The notes under the pieces are model-generated. The model was not told the origin of the DNA and did no database searches. It was given only the letters and a program-made list of their open reading frames with translations. A stretch of DNA of 64,000 bases, from positions 1 to 64,000 of the forward strand of contig CASFPZ010000004.1 in the NCBI GenBank assembly GCA_949296365.1, written 5' to 3'. The DNA comes from an uncultured Akkermansia sp. (lineage in GTDB: Bacteria; Verrucomicrobiota; Verrucomicrobiia; Verrucomicrobiales; Akkermansiaceae). This document shows, piece by piece, positions 35,549-45,196 of this stretch. The first letter of the stretch is position 1, and each line of letters begins with the position of its first letter. A program made the translations under genes and the position numbers.

Positions 35549-36550
35549 ATGAACGTTGCAATCGTTGGCGCAACTGGCGCCGTAGGCGTAGAAATCGTTT
35601 CCTGTCTCGAGAATCGCCACTTTCCTCTTACTTCACTCAAACTGTTAGCATCCGCTCGTTCCGCTGGCAAACAAGTTTCCTTTCGCGGCTCTATGCTCAC
35701 CGTTGAAGAACTTACCGAAAACTCGTTTGAAGGCATCGATATAGCGTTGTTTAGCGCTGGCGGTAGCATCTCTCGCCAATTCGCTCCTATCGCAGCAGCA
35801 GCTGGTTGCCTTGTCATCGATAATTCATCGACTTTTCGCATGGATCCGGAGGTTCCTCTCGTCGTCCCTGAAATCAACCCTGAGGCCGCTTTCGATCATC
35901 CCAAATCTATTATTGCCAATCCCAATTGTACGACGATCATCACTTTGATGGCCCTCTACCCGCTCCACCTCAAGTTTGGTCTCAAATCAATCATCGCTTC
36001 CAGTTACCAAGCTGTCTCTGGCAGCGGCCAACACGGCATCGTCGAACTTCAAAACCAGGTGAGAGCCATCGCAGACGGTCACCCCTTTACCCCATCTGTC
36101 TATCCTTGCCAAATCGCCTTTAATGTCATCCCCCAAATCGACTCGTTCACTGATTCCGGCTACACCAAAGAGGAACTCAAAATGCTCAATGAAAGCCGTA
36201 AGATCCTCTCCCTGCCAGATCTCAACGTTACCTGTACATGCGTTCGCGTCCCGGTTTATCGGTCGCACTCAGTCTCGGTCATTGCCCAATTTGAACGCCC
36301 TGTTAGTGTCGAAGAAGCTCGTACCGCGTATGACGACAAACCTGGCATTCGTCTCAAAGACGATCCAGCCCATGGCATTTGGCCCACTCCGCTAGACACC
36401 ACCTGTAAAAACGATTGTCTTGTTGGACGTATTCGCAAAGACCTTGCTATCGACAATGCTCTCAATCTCTGGGTCGTCGGCGACCAGGTGCTCAAGGGGG
36501 CTGCACTCAATGCTGTCCAAATTGCCGAACTCCTTGTCAACCGCCATTAA
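35549..36550 (+). CDS. asd: Aspartate-semialdehyde dehydrogenase
   Basis: Makes aspartate-4-semialdehyde from aspartyl phosphate for lysine/diaminopimelate, threonine and methionine synthesis. 333 residues, normal length. The N-terminal NADP-binding motif GATGAVGVE, the NSSTFRM segment, the nucleophile C127 in ANPNCTT, SYQAVSGSG and the C-terminal RIRKD and LWVVGDQVLKGAALNAV are all family-typical of the Gram-positive-type/Asd subgroup. It leads a run of six same-strand genes with gaps of 26-40 bases or short overlaps (polyprenyl synthase, nadC, pdxH, mutarotase), probably a mixed housekeeping operon. Confidence 0.96.
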   Translation: MNVAIVGATGAVGVEIVSCLENRHFPLTSLKLLASARSAGKQVSFRGSMLTVEELTENSFEGIDIALFSAGGSISRQFAPIAAAAGCLVIDNSSTFRMDPEVPLVVPEINPEAAFDHPKSIIANPNCTTIITLMALYPLHLKFGLKSIIASSYQAVSGSGQHGIVELQNQVRAIADGHPFTPSVYPCQIAFNVIPQIDSFTDSGYTKEELKMLNESRKILSLPDLNVTCTCVRVPVYRSHSVSVIAQFERPVSVEEARTAYDDKPGIRLKDDPAHGIWPTPLDTTCKNDCLVGRIRKDLAIDNALNLWVVGDQVLKGAALNAVQIAELLVNRH

Positions 36551-36576
36551 TTGAACATTTTACTTTTTCGTACCTC

Positions 36577-37461
36577 ATGGACCTTAATGAATACATGGCC
36601 ACGTGCATAGCTCAAGTCGAGCGCGAATTAAATCGTCTCCTCCCAGCAGAAGATGTAATCCCCACTACCATTCACAAAGCCATGCGTTATAGCATCTTTG
36701 CCGGTGGCAAACGTTTGCGCCCCATTCTCTGCATGGCGGCAGCTCGTGCTTGCGGTGGCCAAGAAGAAAACGCTCTGATCCCAGCGTGCGCCGTGGAAGC
36801 CATGCATACGTATTCTCTAATCCATGACGATTTGCCAGGTATGGACAATGACGATTTGCGTCGAGGGAAGCCTACCAATCACAAAGTTTTTGGCGAAGGT
36901 ATTGCCATTCTGGCTGGCGATGCTCTTCTTACCGAAGCGTTTGCCATCCTGGCGCTGGTGCGTCCCGTTCCGCTCTACTCAGTGCGCGATTTCATCGCAG
37001 AATTAGCAGCTGCTGGGGGAAGTCGCCAACTCATCGGTGGCCAAACATTGGACCTCGAAGGCGAACACAAACAACTCAACAAAAATGAGTTGCAGGCAAT
37101 CCATCTAGGCAAAACAGCCGCTTTATTTACCACATCGCTACGCTTAGGAGGCATGACCGCTAATGCTGCGCCAGAGCATCTCGACGCACTCACCCGTTTT
37201 GGTACGCACCTTGGTCTTGCCTTCCAGGTTGTCGACGATATCCTTGATATCACAGCCACTACACAAGAACTTGGAAAAACAGTTGGTAAGGATATTGCCG
37301 CCGAAAAATCTACCTATCCTCACTTGTTAGGACTCGATGGAGCGCGAGAAGAGGCCAATCGCCTTACTCAAGCTGCTCGTGAAGCGCTCAACGACCTTCC
37401 GGCAGATCATGTGGAGCCCTTGTCTCTTCTTACCTCGTTTCTTCTTGACCGTACCCATTGA
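36577..37461 (+). CDS. ispA: Polyprenyl synthetase (farnesyl/geranylgeranyl diphosphate synthase)
   Basis: Condenses isopentenyl diphosphate with allylic diphosphates to make C15-C20 isoprenoid chains. The ATG at 36577 gives a 294-residue protein typical of short-chain synthases. Visible motifs: GGKRLRPILC, the first aspartate-rich motif DDLPGMDNDDLRRG, KTAALFTTSLRLGG and the second aspartate-rich motif FQVVDDILDITAT followed by GKTVGKDIAAEKSTYP. The two residues between the first motif's aspartates (DDxxxxD) are as in bacterial IspA. Product chain length is not certain from sequence. It sits between asd and nadC. Confidence 0.94.
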   Translation: MDLNEYMATCIAQVERELNRLLPAEDVIPTTIHKAMRYSIFAGGKRLRPILCMAAARACGGQEENALIPACAVEAMHTYSLIHDDLPGMDNDDLRRGKPTNHKVFGEGIAILAGDALLTEAFAILALVRPVPLYSVRDFIAELAAAGGSRQLIGGQTLDLEGEHKQLNKNELQAIHLGKTAALFTTSLRLGGMTANAAPEHLDALTRFGTHLGLAFQVVDDILDITATTQELGKTVGKDIAAEKSTYPHLLGLDGAREEANRLTQAAREALNDLPADHVEPLSLLTSFLLDRTH

Positions 37462-38351
37462 TGTCATCTATAGTTCTCCCGTTTATTACAACTATGGTCT
37501 CCAACAACATCGATACTCTCGTTCGTCTTGCCCTCGAAGAAGATTTTGGTTCAGGCGATGTCACTTCGCAATATTTTGTTCCTGAAACTCTCACCGCTAA
37601 AGCCATACTCACGCCTCGCAAGACAGGCATACTTTCTGGCGTTCAAGTAGCTGCTCAGGTTTTTCGCACAGTCGATCCCAGCCTCAATGTTGAAGTTCAC
37701 CTGCACGATGGCGATGCCGTTGCTCCCGGAGCTATAGTCATGATCATTGAAGGTAAAGCTCGCTCCATCTTAGGTGCTGAACGTACCGCCCTGAACTTCA
37801 TCCAGCACCTCTCTGGTATCGCTACCCTGACGCGTCAGTATGTCAAGCGCATTGCGCATACCCATGCACGCCTCCTCGATACGCGCAAAACTACCCCTGG
37901 GTACCGCCTCCTCGAAAAAGCGGCAGTCACTCACGGTGGTGGAGTTAATCACCGGCTAGGCCTTTATGATCGAGCAATGGTCAAAGACAACCACTTGATG
38001 ACTGATGGTAACCTCGAACATCTCCAACGTTGTATCGATCGATTGCGCCTTGACCGACCACAAGTCGAAATCCAACTCGAAGCTGACCGCCTTGAACAAG
38101 TCGCGGACTTCCTTAAACTCAATGGGGTCGACCACATCTTGCTAGACAACATGCCACCCGACATAATGCGCCAAGCCGTCGCTCTCCGCGGTGATAGACC
38201 AGCTCCGCTCTTTGAAGCCAGCGGCGGCGTCAATTTAGACACCATTGGATCCATCGCTGAAACAGGTGTCGATTTCATTTCTGTCGGTTGTATCACCCAT
38301 TCAGCGCCAGCTCTCGACCTCGGCCTCGACTTTACTGTCCAGCAGCATTGA
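37461..38351 (+). CDS. nadC: Nicotinate-nucleotide pyrophosphorylase
   Basis: Quinolinate phosphoribosyltransferase of NAD biosynthesis. The ATG at 37461 shares its A with the preceding gene's TGA, suggesting translational coupling; an ATG at 37494 would also give a family-like start (VSNNIDTLVRLALEEDFGSGD). Core motifs are complete: GAERTALNFIQHLSGIAT, LDTRKTTPGYRLLEKAAVTHGGGVNHR, VKDNHLM, VEIQLEA, DHILLDNMPPD and FEASGGVNLDTIGSIAETGVDFISVG. nadA and nadB are not in the window. Length about 296 residues is normal. Confidence 0.95.
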   Translation: MSSIVLPFITTMVSNNIDTLVRLALEEDFGSGDVTSQYFVPETLTAKAILTPRKTGILSGVQVAAQVFRTVDPSLNVEVHLHDGDAVAPGAIVMIIEGKARSILGAERTALNFIQHLSGIATLTRQYVKRIAHTHARLLDTRKTTPGYRLLEKAAVTHGGGVNHRLGLYDRAMVKDNHLMTDGNLEHLQRCIDRLRLDRPQVEIQLEADRLEQVADFLKLNGVDHILLDNMPPDIMRQAVALRGDRPAPLFEASGGVNLDTIGSIAETGVDFISVGCITHSAPALDLGLDFTVQQH

Positions 38352-38391
38352 ACACTCAGCCCTGTGTAGTACTCTAATCCATTACCCGCAT

Positions 38392-39030
38392 ATGGATCTA
38401 TCCAATTTTCGTGAAGAATACTTAAAGGGCACCCTACACCGTAAAGATCTGTGTGCCAACCCCATTGAACAATTCCAACGTTGGTTCAATCAAGCCCTCG
38501 AAGCCAAAATTCCGGAACCTAATTCAATGAGCGTTGCCACCGTCAATGCTAGTGGTGTGCCGTCTTTACGTACCGTTCTTCTTAAATATTTCAGTGATGA
38601 TGGCTTTGTGTTTTTCACAAACTACGAAAGCCACAAGGCACACGACATCAGTGAAAATCCGCGCGTTTGCCTGATGTTCCCATGGGTTGCACTTGAACGT
38701 CAAGTCATCATTTATGGACAAGCCGCCAAAGTGTCCCATGCCGAATCACTCCGCTATTTCATGAAACGCCCACGAGAATCTCGACTCGGAGCATGGGTTT
38801 CCCATCAAAGCTCGGTCATATCCAGCAGGAAACTCCTCGAGATGAAACTCATGGAACTCAAACGTAAATTCTCAGATGGCGAAATTCCTATACCCTCATT
38901 CTGGGGGGGATTCCGCGTCGTCCCTAGCCAAATTGAATTCTGGCAAGGTGGTCCTGGCCGTGTACACGACCGTTTTATGTACACTCGCCAAGAAGACGCT
39001 ACTTGGACGATTGAACGACTTCAACCATGA
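38392..39030 (+). CDS. pdxH: Pyridoxine/pyridoxamine 5'-phosphate oxidase
   Basis: FMN-dependent oxidase that forms pyridoxal 5'-phosphate. The ATG at 38392 gives a 212-residue protein with the usual start LSNFREEYLKGTLHRKDL. FMN- and substrate-binding stretches are recognisable: MSVATVNASGVPSLRTVLLKYF, VFFTNYESHKAHDISENPRVCLMFPW, LERQVIIYGQAAKV, RPRESRLGAWVSHQSSVISSR and the C-terminal IEFWQGGPGRVHDRFMYTRQ with the conserved RLHDR-like block. Its stop overlaps the start of the mutarotase gene by four bases (ATGA). Confidence 0.96.
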   Translation: MDLSNFREEYLKGTLHRKDLCANPIEQFQRWFNQALEAKIPEPNSMSVATVNASGVPSLRTVLLKYFSDDGFVFFTNYESHKAHDISENPRVCLMFPWVALERQVIIYGQAAKVSHAESLRYFMKRPRESRLGAWVSHQSSVISSRKLLEMKLMELKRKFSDGEIPIPSFWGGFRVVPSQIEFWQGGPGRVHDRFMYTRQEDATWTIERLQP

Positions 39031-39884
39031 CCCTCGATACAACCAACCAGGATAATCAGCGTTTTCTCAAGATTTCCACGCAATTCGGTTCGGCCATGCT
39101 TTCCGTCTACGGAGGGCAGCTTTTATCGTGGAAACCTGCCGACCAAAAGCACGATTGCCTCTACCTCAGCCCTCAGGCTTCTTTTGATTCAGGCAAGGCC
39201 ATCCGAGGAGGCATCCCAATCTGTTGGCCCTGGTTTGGCAAACGTCCCAATTCTCCTTCTCACGGTATTGCGCGAGTCTCCATGTGGAATCTCGACCACG
39301 TTAGCGAAACAGCTGAACAGGTTCACATCGTTCTGCGCCTCCTGCCAGCAGATGACATGCCTGTAGCGTTCCTCTCGATTAATATCAGGCAATCGATTCT
39401 CACGATGCGTCTCCAAACCACTGCTCGACGTCAAGCTTGTACCCTTACCGAGGCTTTCCACAATTACTTTCGCGTTGGCGATCTTGCCTATTGCCACGTC
39501 TCTGGGCTAGACCATCTGCTTTTCACTGATTTTGCTCAAAAGAGCCCTGTTATTGGGAATCTTCCTTCACAGGACCCCGGAATCCTCCGGTTCCATGGTC
39601 CCATCGACCGTGTCTACGAAACCAACAACAATCCATCGCGCGACATCACAATTTGTGATGAGGTTTTCAGGCGCCAGATTCGCATTTCCACTCAAGGTTC
39701 AGCTTCTATCATTGTCTGGAACCCATGGGCTGAAGGAGCTCGACAGCTTGCTGATATGCCTGATGGAGATTGGTCGCAATTCATCTGTGTCGAACCTGCT
39801 AACGCTTTTAAGCAATCAGTTCGTCTCGAGCCGGGACACACCCACTCTATCACCCAGACTATTTCCGTTTCTCCTTTGTCCTAA
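39027..39884 (+). CDS. D-hexose-6-phosphate mutarotase, aldose-1-epimerase family
   Basis: A 285-residue YeaD-type mutarotase expected to interconvert anomers of glucose-6-phosphate or related hexose phosphates. Motifs: YGGQLLSWKP, the arginine/proline block IRGGIPICWPWFG, the catalytic histidine in SHGIARVS, and the C-terminal IVWNPWAEGARQLADM with the glutamate in FICVEPAN. It is the last gene of the asd-led run and its start overlaps the pdxH stop by four bases. It converges with the LysR gene with only 17 bases between the stops, so transcripts probably overlap. Confidence 0.93.
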   Translation: MTLDTTNQDNQRFLKISTQFGSAMLSVYGGQLLSWKPADQKHDCLYLSPQASFDSGKAIRGGIPICWPWFGKRPNSPSHGIARVSMWNLDHVSETAEQVHIVLRLLPADDMPVAFLSINIRQSILTMRLQTTARRQACTLTEAFHNYFRVGDLAYCHVSGLDHLLFTDFAQKSPVIGNLPSQDPGILRFHGPIDRVYETNNNPSRDITICDEVFRRQIRISTQGSASIIVWNPWAEGARQLADMPDGDWSQFICVEPANAFKQSVRLEPGHTHSITQTISVSPLS

Positions 39885-39901
39885 GATCTTGTTAGCGGCG
39901 G

Positions 39902-40813
39902 CTAAGCTGGAGCGGGTAAATCTTCGAGTTTCTCACGAAGTCTGGCGAGGAATATTTTAGCAGCCGGAGAGAACACTTGATATTTTTTCCAGATAATACT
40001 CATGGAGGATTTTACATGAGGAACAAGAAGTCTGAAGCACAAGTCGTCGGTTCCTGCTACGTTGACGATATGGTCGAGTGATAACGCACACCCAATTCCT
40101 GCCTGTACCATCAAGGCTGCGTTATGAATCAAATTATACGTAGCCGCTACATGCACGCGATTCCAATAGGGACCAAACCATTCAGGATATCCGATAACAC
40201 CCGGTCCATTTCGTTCCAACTGTCGCGATGAAAGAATGAGAGGCGTCTCGATCAGGTCTACTGGTGTTACAAATTCTTTTTGGGCTAGTGGGTGATCTCG
40301 TCTCATGATGACCCCCCAGTAATCATGCGCGTGCAAATCAAGAGTATCGTATTTCGCAGTATTGGCAGGTTGAATCACCAAGCCAAAATCGAGAGAACCC
40401 TTGTCAATTTTCTCCATCACGTCATCGGCAGCCCCGCTGTACATGTGAAACCGGATGCCCGGCCACTGGCCCTGTATGTCATTCATAACTTGGGCAAGCA
40501 ATTTCATGGCTTCTGTTTCTCCGCTCCCGATGTATATACTTCCTTCGACAGCTTTCCCGACCGAATTGAGTTCGGATTCGGTTTTTTCCACCATTTCCAT
40601 GATTTCCTGGGCACGTTGTCGAAGCAATTTTCCGCTTTCAGTCAGCGATATGCGGCGCTTTCGACGTACGAACAATTCCTGCCCCAACTCATCCTCTAAA
40701 TCCTTTAATTGACGAGACAGCGTCGGTTGAGTCACATGCAACGATTCGGCAGCACCCGTAATGCTTCCCTCGCGGACAACTGCCAAAAAATATCTCAAGA
40801 CACGCAATTCCAT
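39902..40813 (-). CDS. LysR-family transcription regulator
   Basis: A 303-residue LysR-type regulator. The N-terminal winged helix-turn-helix is clear: RVLRYFLAVVREGSITGAAESLHVTQPTLSRQLKDLEDELG (residues 3-43), followed by the linker helix and a periplasmic-binding-protein-like effector domain (about 90-290). It lies two bases after the secreted hydrolase gene on the same strand, so the two share a transcript; LysR regulators usually control a neighbouring gene, here possibly the hydrolase or the YeiH-type transporter upstream. Effector unknown. Confidence 0.94.
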   Translation of the reverse strand: MELRVLRYFLAVVREGSITGAAESLHVTQPTLSRQLKDLEDELGQELFVRRKRRISLTESGKLLRQRAQEIMEMVEKTESELNSVGKAVEGSIYIGSGETEAMKLLAQVMNDIQGQWPGIRFHMYSGAADDVMEKIDKGSLDFGLVIQPANTAKYDTLDLHAHDYWGVIMRRDHPLAQKEFVTPVDLIETPLILSSRQLERNGPGVIGYPEWFGPYWNRVHVAATYNLIHNAALMVQAGIGCALSLDHIVNVAGTDDLCFRLLVPHVKSSMSIIWKKYQVFSPAAKIFLARLREKLEDLPAPA

Positions 40814-40815
40814 CG

Positions 40816-41691
40816 TTATTTTGCCTTTGACTGTTTGGCTGCCTTGCCCACATGTTTCACCATAAATTGTATAGATTCACCATCACATGCATAAGGTGCT
40901 TTCATCCCCTCCGGGATCACAATGACTTCCATCTCGTGTCCCATCTGACTCAAGATTTTCCGGGCTTTGAGAGTATTGTCTTCATTAGGCACAACTTTCG
41001 TATCATGTTCATCCGTCAGGCTGATAACGTGGCGGATTGGAATTTTCTCTTGGGCAATGATCGCCAACTGATCAATTGGGTTCCCCCGATAAGAGCATGC
41101 CTCTTCGTCAGTCTTAAATCCGTAATATCGCTTCAGTTCGACCCAATTAGTAGCAGAACCAGCCCAGCGCATGGGCCAAGATTTGAAATCGAGCACGGGA
41201 CCTTCAGCATAGAGACAAGCCGTGCGATCAGGATGTCGAATCGCCCAGCGATATATCGAAAGGCCAGCACGAGACACGCCAAACAATCCACACTTCGGCG
41301 CTAGTTGATATTTTTCCCTAGCCCAGGAATACAATTTGTCCATTAAATCTAACCCTCTATCAGCCCCATACATATTGTAAGAATTGATCGCAGCCACGTA
41401 TACGCCGACTTTCAATAAGCCTTCATTGATCTGCCAATGATAGCTATCGCCAAAGTCCCCAATATACATGACCCACGGACGTCCAGGCAATGCTTGGCGC
41501 GGTTCGGCAATAACCATTGAGAATTCGTTGACTGGACATAAATGAACGGCAAAACCATGCCATTGCCCGTTCTGTACAGTTTCGGTTTTCTTCCAGGGGC
41601 GATCAGCAATAGAATTGCTTTCACTAGCATTTCCACTCGTCGCAATCATTCCCAAACAAGCACATAGAATCAGCCATTTCATCACCTTCAT
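40816..41691 (-). CDS. Secreted alpha/beta-hydrolase-fold protein
   Basis: A 291-residue exported protein with an alpha/beta-hydrolase pattern. The ATG at 41691 gives a signal peptide (KWLILCACLGMIATSGNA). The nucleophile elbow is FGVSRAGLS with S140, preceded by an oxyanion-type strand YIGDFGDSYHW and followed by the Asp loop SLTDEHDTKVVP. The usual catalytic histidine after the last strand is not evident: the expected region reads PEGMKAPYACDG. Either a nearby histidine (MVKHVGK) takes its place or the enzyme is impaired. Probable role is a serine esterase or peptidase for an unknown substrate. The LysR gene follows two bases downstream. Confidence 0.8.
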   Translation of the reverse strand: MKVMKWLILCACLGMIATSGNASESNSIADRPWKKTETVQNGQWHGFAVHLCPVNEFSMVIAEPRQALPGRPWVMYIGDFGDSYHWQINEGLLKVGVYVAAINSYNMYGADRGLDLMDKLYSWAREKYQLAPKCGLFGVSRAGLSIYRWAIRHPDRTACLYAEGPVLDFKSWPMRWAGSATNWVELKRYYGFKTDEEACSYRGNPIDQLAIIAQEKIPIRHVISLTDEHDTKVVPNEDNTLKARKILSQMGHEMEVIVIPEGMKAPYACDGESIQFMVKHVGKAAKQSKAK

Positions 41692-41847
41692 GTTATTGAC
41701 ACATCTCATGTAGGATGACAAGCATGTTTTACCCTCCTATTGAATTTCCTTCCTTGGATCTTGTGATTACCCTCTCCCCTGTACAGAGCACGTCCTTTTC
41801 TATATGATTCTTGGATTGCTCGAGTGTGCTTTTCGTCGAATACCACA

Positions 41848-42885
41848 TTAAAGCAGGTACAAGGCTAAGAAATAACCACCAAACAAAAGCCACACATAGA
41901 GCAAGCCAGCCAACAAGAAGGGATATCCCCCGGCCTTTTTGAATTGTTCTACGCTGGTTTCCGAGCCAAGGGCCGTCATAGCCATCGTCAGCATCAAGGT
42001 ATCTAACGTGTTAATTCCTGCAATAGCGTTAGATGGCAGCGTCACCAGAGAATTGAAAATAATAATACCTAGGAAACCAAAAGCAAACCAAGGGATTGCA
42101 ACTTTGGGCCGAGTTGTTGAGGTCTTGGTTTGTTCAGCTTGCGAAACATCCTGCTTGAACAAAAATCCTAAAACCAGCAAGACAGGAGCCAGCATCATTA
42201 CTCGAATCATTTTCACAATTACAGCAGACTCCGCTATGGAGGCCCCCATTGCCTCCCCAGCACCAACAACATGAGCCACCTCATGCAAAGTAGCCCCACT
42301 GTAAACTGCCATTTGCATTGGTTCCAAGTCGTACAATCCCATGCGGTAGCACAGTGGGTAAAGAAACATGGACAGCGTGCCAAACAGCACGACTGTCGAG
42401 ACAGCTATAGCAGTCTTATAAGGAGCACATTTGACAACAGACTCAGCCCCTAACACAGCTGCTGCTCCGCAAATAGAACTACCGATAGAGGTCATCAGGG
42501 CTGTCTCGCGATCCATCTTCAGCAAGCGCCCGATTCCTACCCCTATCAATAATGTTCCGATCACAACGATGACATCAATCAACATGGCATTCCAGCCAAC
42601 TGCCATCACGTTCTGAAATGTCAGGCGAAATCCGTAAAACACAATGCCTACGCGAAGAACCTTCTTGGAACAAAACACGATTCCTTCGCGCCAACTTGCA
42701 GGAACTTTGAATTTGAGGGTATTCGCATAAATCATTCCCACTACAATGCCGACAATCATTGGGCTAAGCGACAAATGGCGAATCCAAGGCAAGCCAGCAA
42801 TGGCATAGGACAAAGAAGAAAGCACAACAATTAATAAAAAACCATACAAGGCAGATCGATAGCGAACAAGCAGAGTAGTCATCAT
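41848..42885 (-). CDS. YeiH/UPF0324 family membrane protein (putative sulfate exporter)
   Basis: A 345-residue integral membrane protein with about ten hydrophobic helices. Family landmarks: SPMIVGIVVGMIYAN near the N-terminus, KKVLRVGIVFYGFRLTFQNV, MTSIGSSICGAAAVLG (the signature glycine/serine segment), MAVYSGATLHEVAHVVGAG and TLMLTMAMTALGSETSVEQFKKAGG. YeiH-family proteins are annotated as putative sulfate/sulfonate exporters but transport is poorly established. In many bacteria the gene is under a LysR (YeiE-type) regulator, and a LysR gene lies two genes downstream here. Confidence 0.92.
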   Translation of the reverse strand: MMTTLLVRYRSALYGFLLIVVLSSLSYAIAGLPWIRHLSLSPMIVGIVVGMIYANTLKFKVPASWREGIVFCSKKVLRVGIVFYGFRLTFQNVMAVGWNAMLIDVIVVIGTLLIGVGIGRLLKMDRETALMTSIGSSICGAAAVLGAESVVKCAPYKTAIAVSTVVLFGTLSMFLYPLCYRMGLYDLEPMQMAVYSGATLHEVAHVVGAGEAMGASIAESAVIVKMIRVMMLAPVLLVLGFLFKQDVSQAEQTKTSTTRPKVAIPWFAFGFLGIIIFNSLVTLPSNAIAGINTLDTLMLTMAMTALGSETSVEQFKKAGGYPFLLAGLLYVWLLFGGYFLALYLL

Positions 42886-43078
42886 AGGTCAATCAGCGGA
42901 GCCCCGGATATACGACATATTCAGCCAAAAATCCAATATTGCATTTACTGATGACCTATTGCCTAGCTTTCCTCCTTCCACTTGTAAACACTACGAGCTG
43001 TGAAAAAACATGAGTTTCTTGTCGATTCGTCACCATAGGGGTGAAATGATCAGATAACATTCCCTTTGTACCAGGCGT

Positions 43079-44953
43079 TTACATTGTTGCCTGGTACACC
43101 TTGTAAAGCAAGATAGCCATACCCGTCAACGCCGCTCCAGCAATAAGTCCAGAGGCAGAAGGTATCTTGTATTCGCGAGACCGCCGAGCCATGGTCCGAT
43201 CCGCCAACCATCCCAACACGGCTCCGAAGACAAAGAGAAACGAATCGCTCCACTGAATCGCCCAAGCCAAGCCGAAGCCAATCGGTGTCGGCAACCATTT
43301 ACCAGTCCATCGCACATAGCGTGGCAACAATACCAAGACCACTCCCAAAATAGCACCTACGATGATCGACATGACCTTGACGCTGTGTAAATGACTGAAT
43401 CCCATGCTCAACGCTTCTGCCGTTGCCGCCCAGGTTCTTGCGCCTGGCGCATTGAATTCCTGTAACGCGTCAGCATCGGGAACTAAAAAACGGAAGGCCA
43501 GCACCGATACAATTGTTCCCAGGAAAATCCCTGAAAATTGGGCAAGGAATTGTTGTCTGGGATTTGCCCCAAGCAAGTACCCCACCTTCAAGTCAATTAA
43601 CAAATCCGCCGATGAGCTCGAAGCCCCAGACGTAATGTTGGCTGACATTAGATTCGCTGTCATATGTCCTGGCGCGATTCCGCCAAAAATCAACTGCGTG
43701 ACTTTTCCCATGGCTCCCGTCGGCGTGATATTCGCTTCTCCGGTAATCCGACATACCACTAAAGCCAGGAAGAACGAAATAAACACCGCAATGCAACTCA
43801 TCCAGAATGGAATGCCAAAAGTAGTCTTAGCCAACCAACCCAACGCAATCAACGAAATAACTTGCCCAGCCAAAAACCAACTCATCGGTGTCTCGAGTTT
43901 CTCTACCTCTGTCAGCGTATGTTTTTTCCCCTTAAATGAAAACATGGAACCCAATGAAGCAAACGACCTCGCTACGCTCTTCCATTGGAACAAGAACGAC
44001 ACCAAACTCGCCACTACCATGCATGCAGTCCCGCCCCATAGGGTCCAACCAACGCTTTCGCGGTAGGGAGCATCCGCGGCCAACAATCCCTGGTTTTCCA
44101 ACCAGGGTACGTACAACATCCAACACACGGTGCCTCCTATGAATAAACTCAGCGATGTCTTCATCCCTACAATTGCTCCTGCCCCGATGAACATCAAATC
44201 CCACTTGAAATACACCGTCCGGCTGTACCAATTGCCCCACCACAGCTGCTGTAAGTGAACCAGAAATTTCTCACCGCCTAACGCCATGACAATCGTGTTC
44301 AGTGAGGCGAATAAAGCCGAATACAACAAGGCTTTAGCCTGGCCAGCCGCCTTCTTGCCCTCCGAATACAATACCTTCAGTGTTTCTGCCGTCGCAATGC
44401 TGTCCGGAAAGCGGATCTGCTCGATGTTGATCATCTGGCGTTTCATCGGAATAGCCATCGTCACTCCCAACACGGCAATAAAAAAAATCCACGCAAATGT
44501 CATCCCCAACGGCATGTGCTCGCCTGTCAATAGCAACAAGGCCGCAACAGCTGACGTCAATGTATTCCCGGTCGAATAACCCGCCGAACTCGCTGCCGAC
44601 TGCATACACGTATTCTCCAAAATCGTCATCGGATTTTTGGATATTTTCAACTTCACCAACGTATTCCACAAAGCAAACGATATAATCCCTGCTGTCAACG
44701 CTACGCCAAACGACCACCCCATCTTCAAATTCGCATACAAATTCGTCAACGATAAGATCGACCCTAGCAACATACCCACAATCACCGCTCGCGTTGTCAA
44801 TTGCCGAATCGTATCCCCCGATCCTTTGTACACCTGCTCGTACCATTGCTGCTCGATTTCGTCTGGTGTCCCTTTAAATCCATTCAACGGCAATGGTTTC
44901 TCTAAACATGACAAATAACGTTGTTTTTCTCTTTCCTGAGGGACATTTAGCAT
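43079..44953 (-). CDS. OPT-family oligopeptide transporter
   Basis: A 624-residue membrane protein of the oligopeptide transporter family, which imports peptides or metal-chelates by proton coupling. About sixteen hydrophobic segments can be followed. Typical stretches: TTRAVIVGMLLGSILSLTNLYANLKMGWSFG at the N-terminus, NPMTILENTCMQSAASSAGYSTG, GVTMAIPMKRQMI followed by RFPDSIATAETLK, and ANITPTGAMGKVTQLIFG, ANITSGASSSSADLLIDLKVGYLLGANPRQQF, all conserved in the bacterial PT/OPT subgroup. Monocistronic, with no adjacent peptidase. Confidence 0.94.
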   Translation of the reverse strand: MLNVPQEREKQRYLSCLEKPLPLNGFKGTPDEIEQQWYEQVYKGSGDTIRQLTTRAVIVGMLLGSILSLTNLYANLKMGWSFGVALTAGIISFALWNTLVKLKISKNPMTILENTCMQSAASSAGYSTGNTLTSAVAALLLLTGEHMPLGMTFAWIFFIAVLGVTMAIPMKRQMINIEQIRFPDSIATAETLKVLYSEGKKAAGQAKALLYSALFASLNTIVMALGGEKFLVHLQQLWWGNWYSRTVYFKWDLMFIGAGAIVGMKTSLSLFIGGTVCWMLYVPWLENQGLLAADAPYRESVGWTLWGGTACMVVASLVSFLFQWKSVARSFASLGSMFSFKGKKHTLTEVEKLETPMSWFLAGQVISLIALGWLAKTTFGIPFWMSCIAVFISFFLALVVCRITGEANITPTGAMGKVTQLIFGGIAPGHMTANLMSANITSGASSSSADLLIDLKVGYLLGANPRQQFLAQFSGIFLGTIVSVLAFRFLVPDADALQEFNAPGARTWAATAEALSMGFSHLHSVKVMSIIVGAILGVVLVLLPRYVRWTGKWLPTPIGFGLAWAIQWSDSFLFVFGAVLGWLADRTMARRSREYKIPSASGLIAGAALTGMAILLYKVYQATM

Positions 44954-45196
44954 ACCTCAAACAGTATACCACATTCCTCCCCCATTCGAAAAGCACGAAC
45001 ATGGAGAAGACACAACTTGTGGACATTCCCGTTGCTACAGCATTATAGCTAGGGAAGCTCTGGTAAGTTCCAATGTCCCAGGATTTTATGAGAACTATAT
45101 ACTTGGTGGCCGCAGCCTCCTTATGAAAACATATTCGGCAAAGCAAGAGGGATTGCTTTGGAAACCAAGGAAAACCATCCCCAGAACACAGGGTAT

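Noticed and set aside
43404-44066. 220-residue open frame on the forward strand
   Set aside because: It lies entirely antisense to the OPT transporter, whose frame is fully supported; its composition is that of a reverse-strand shadow.
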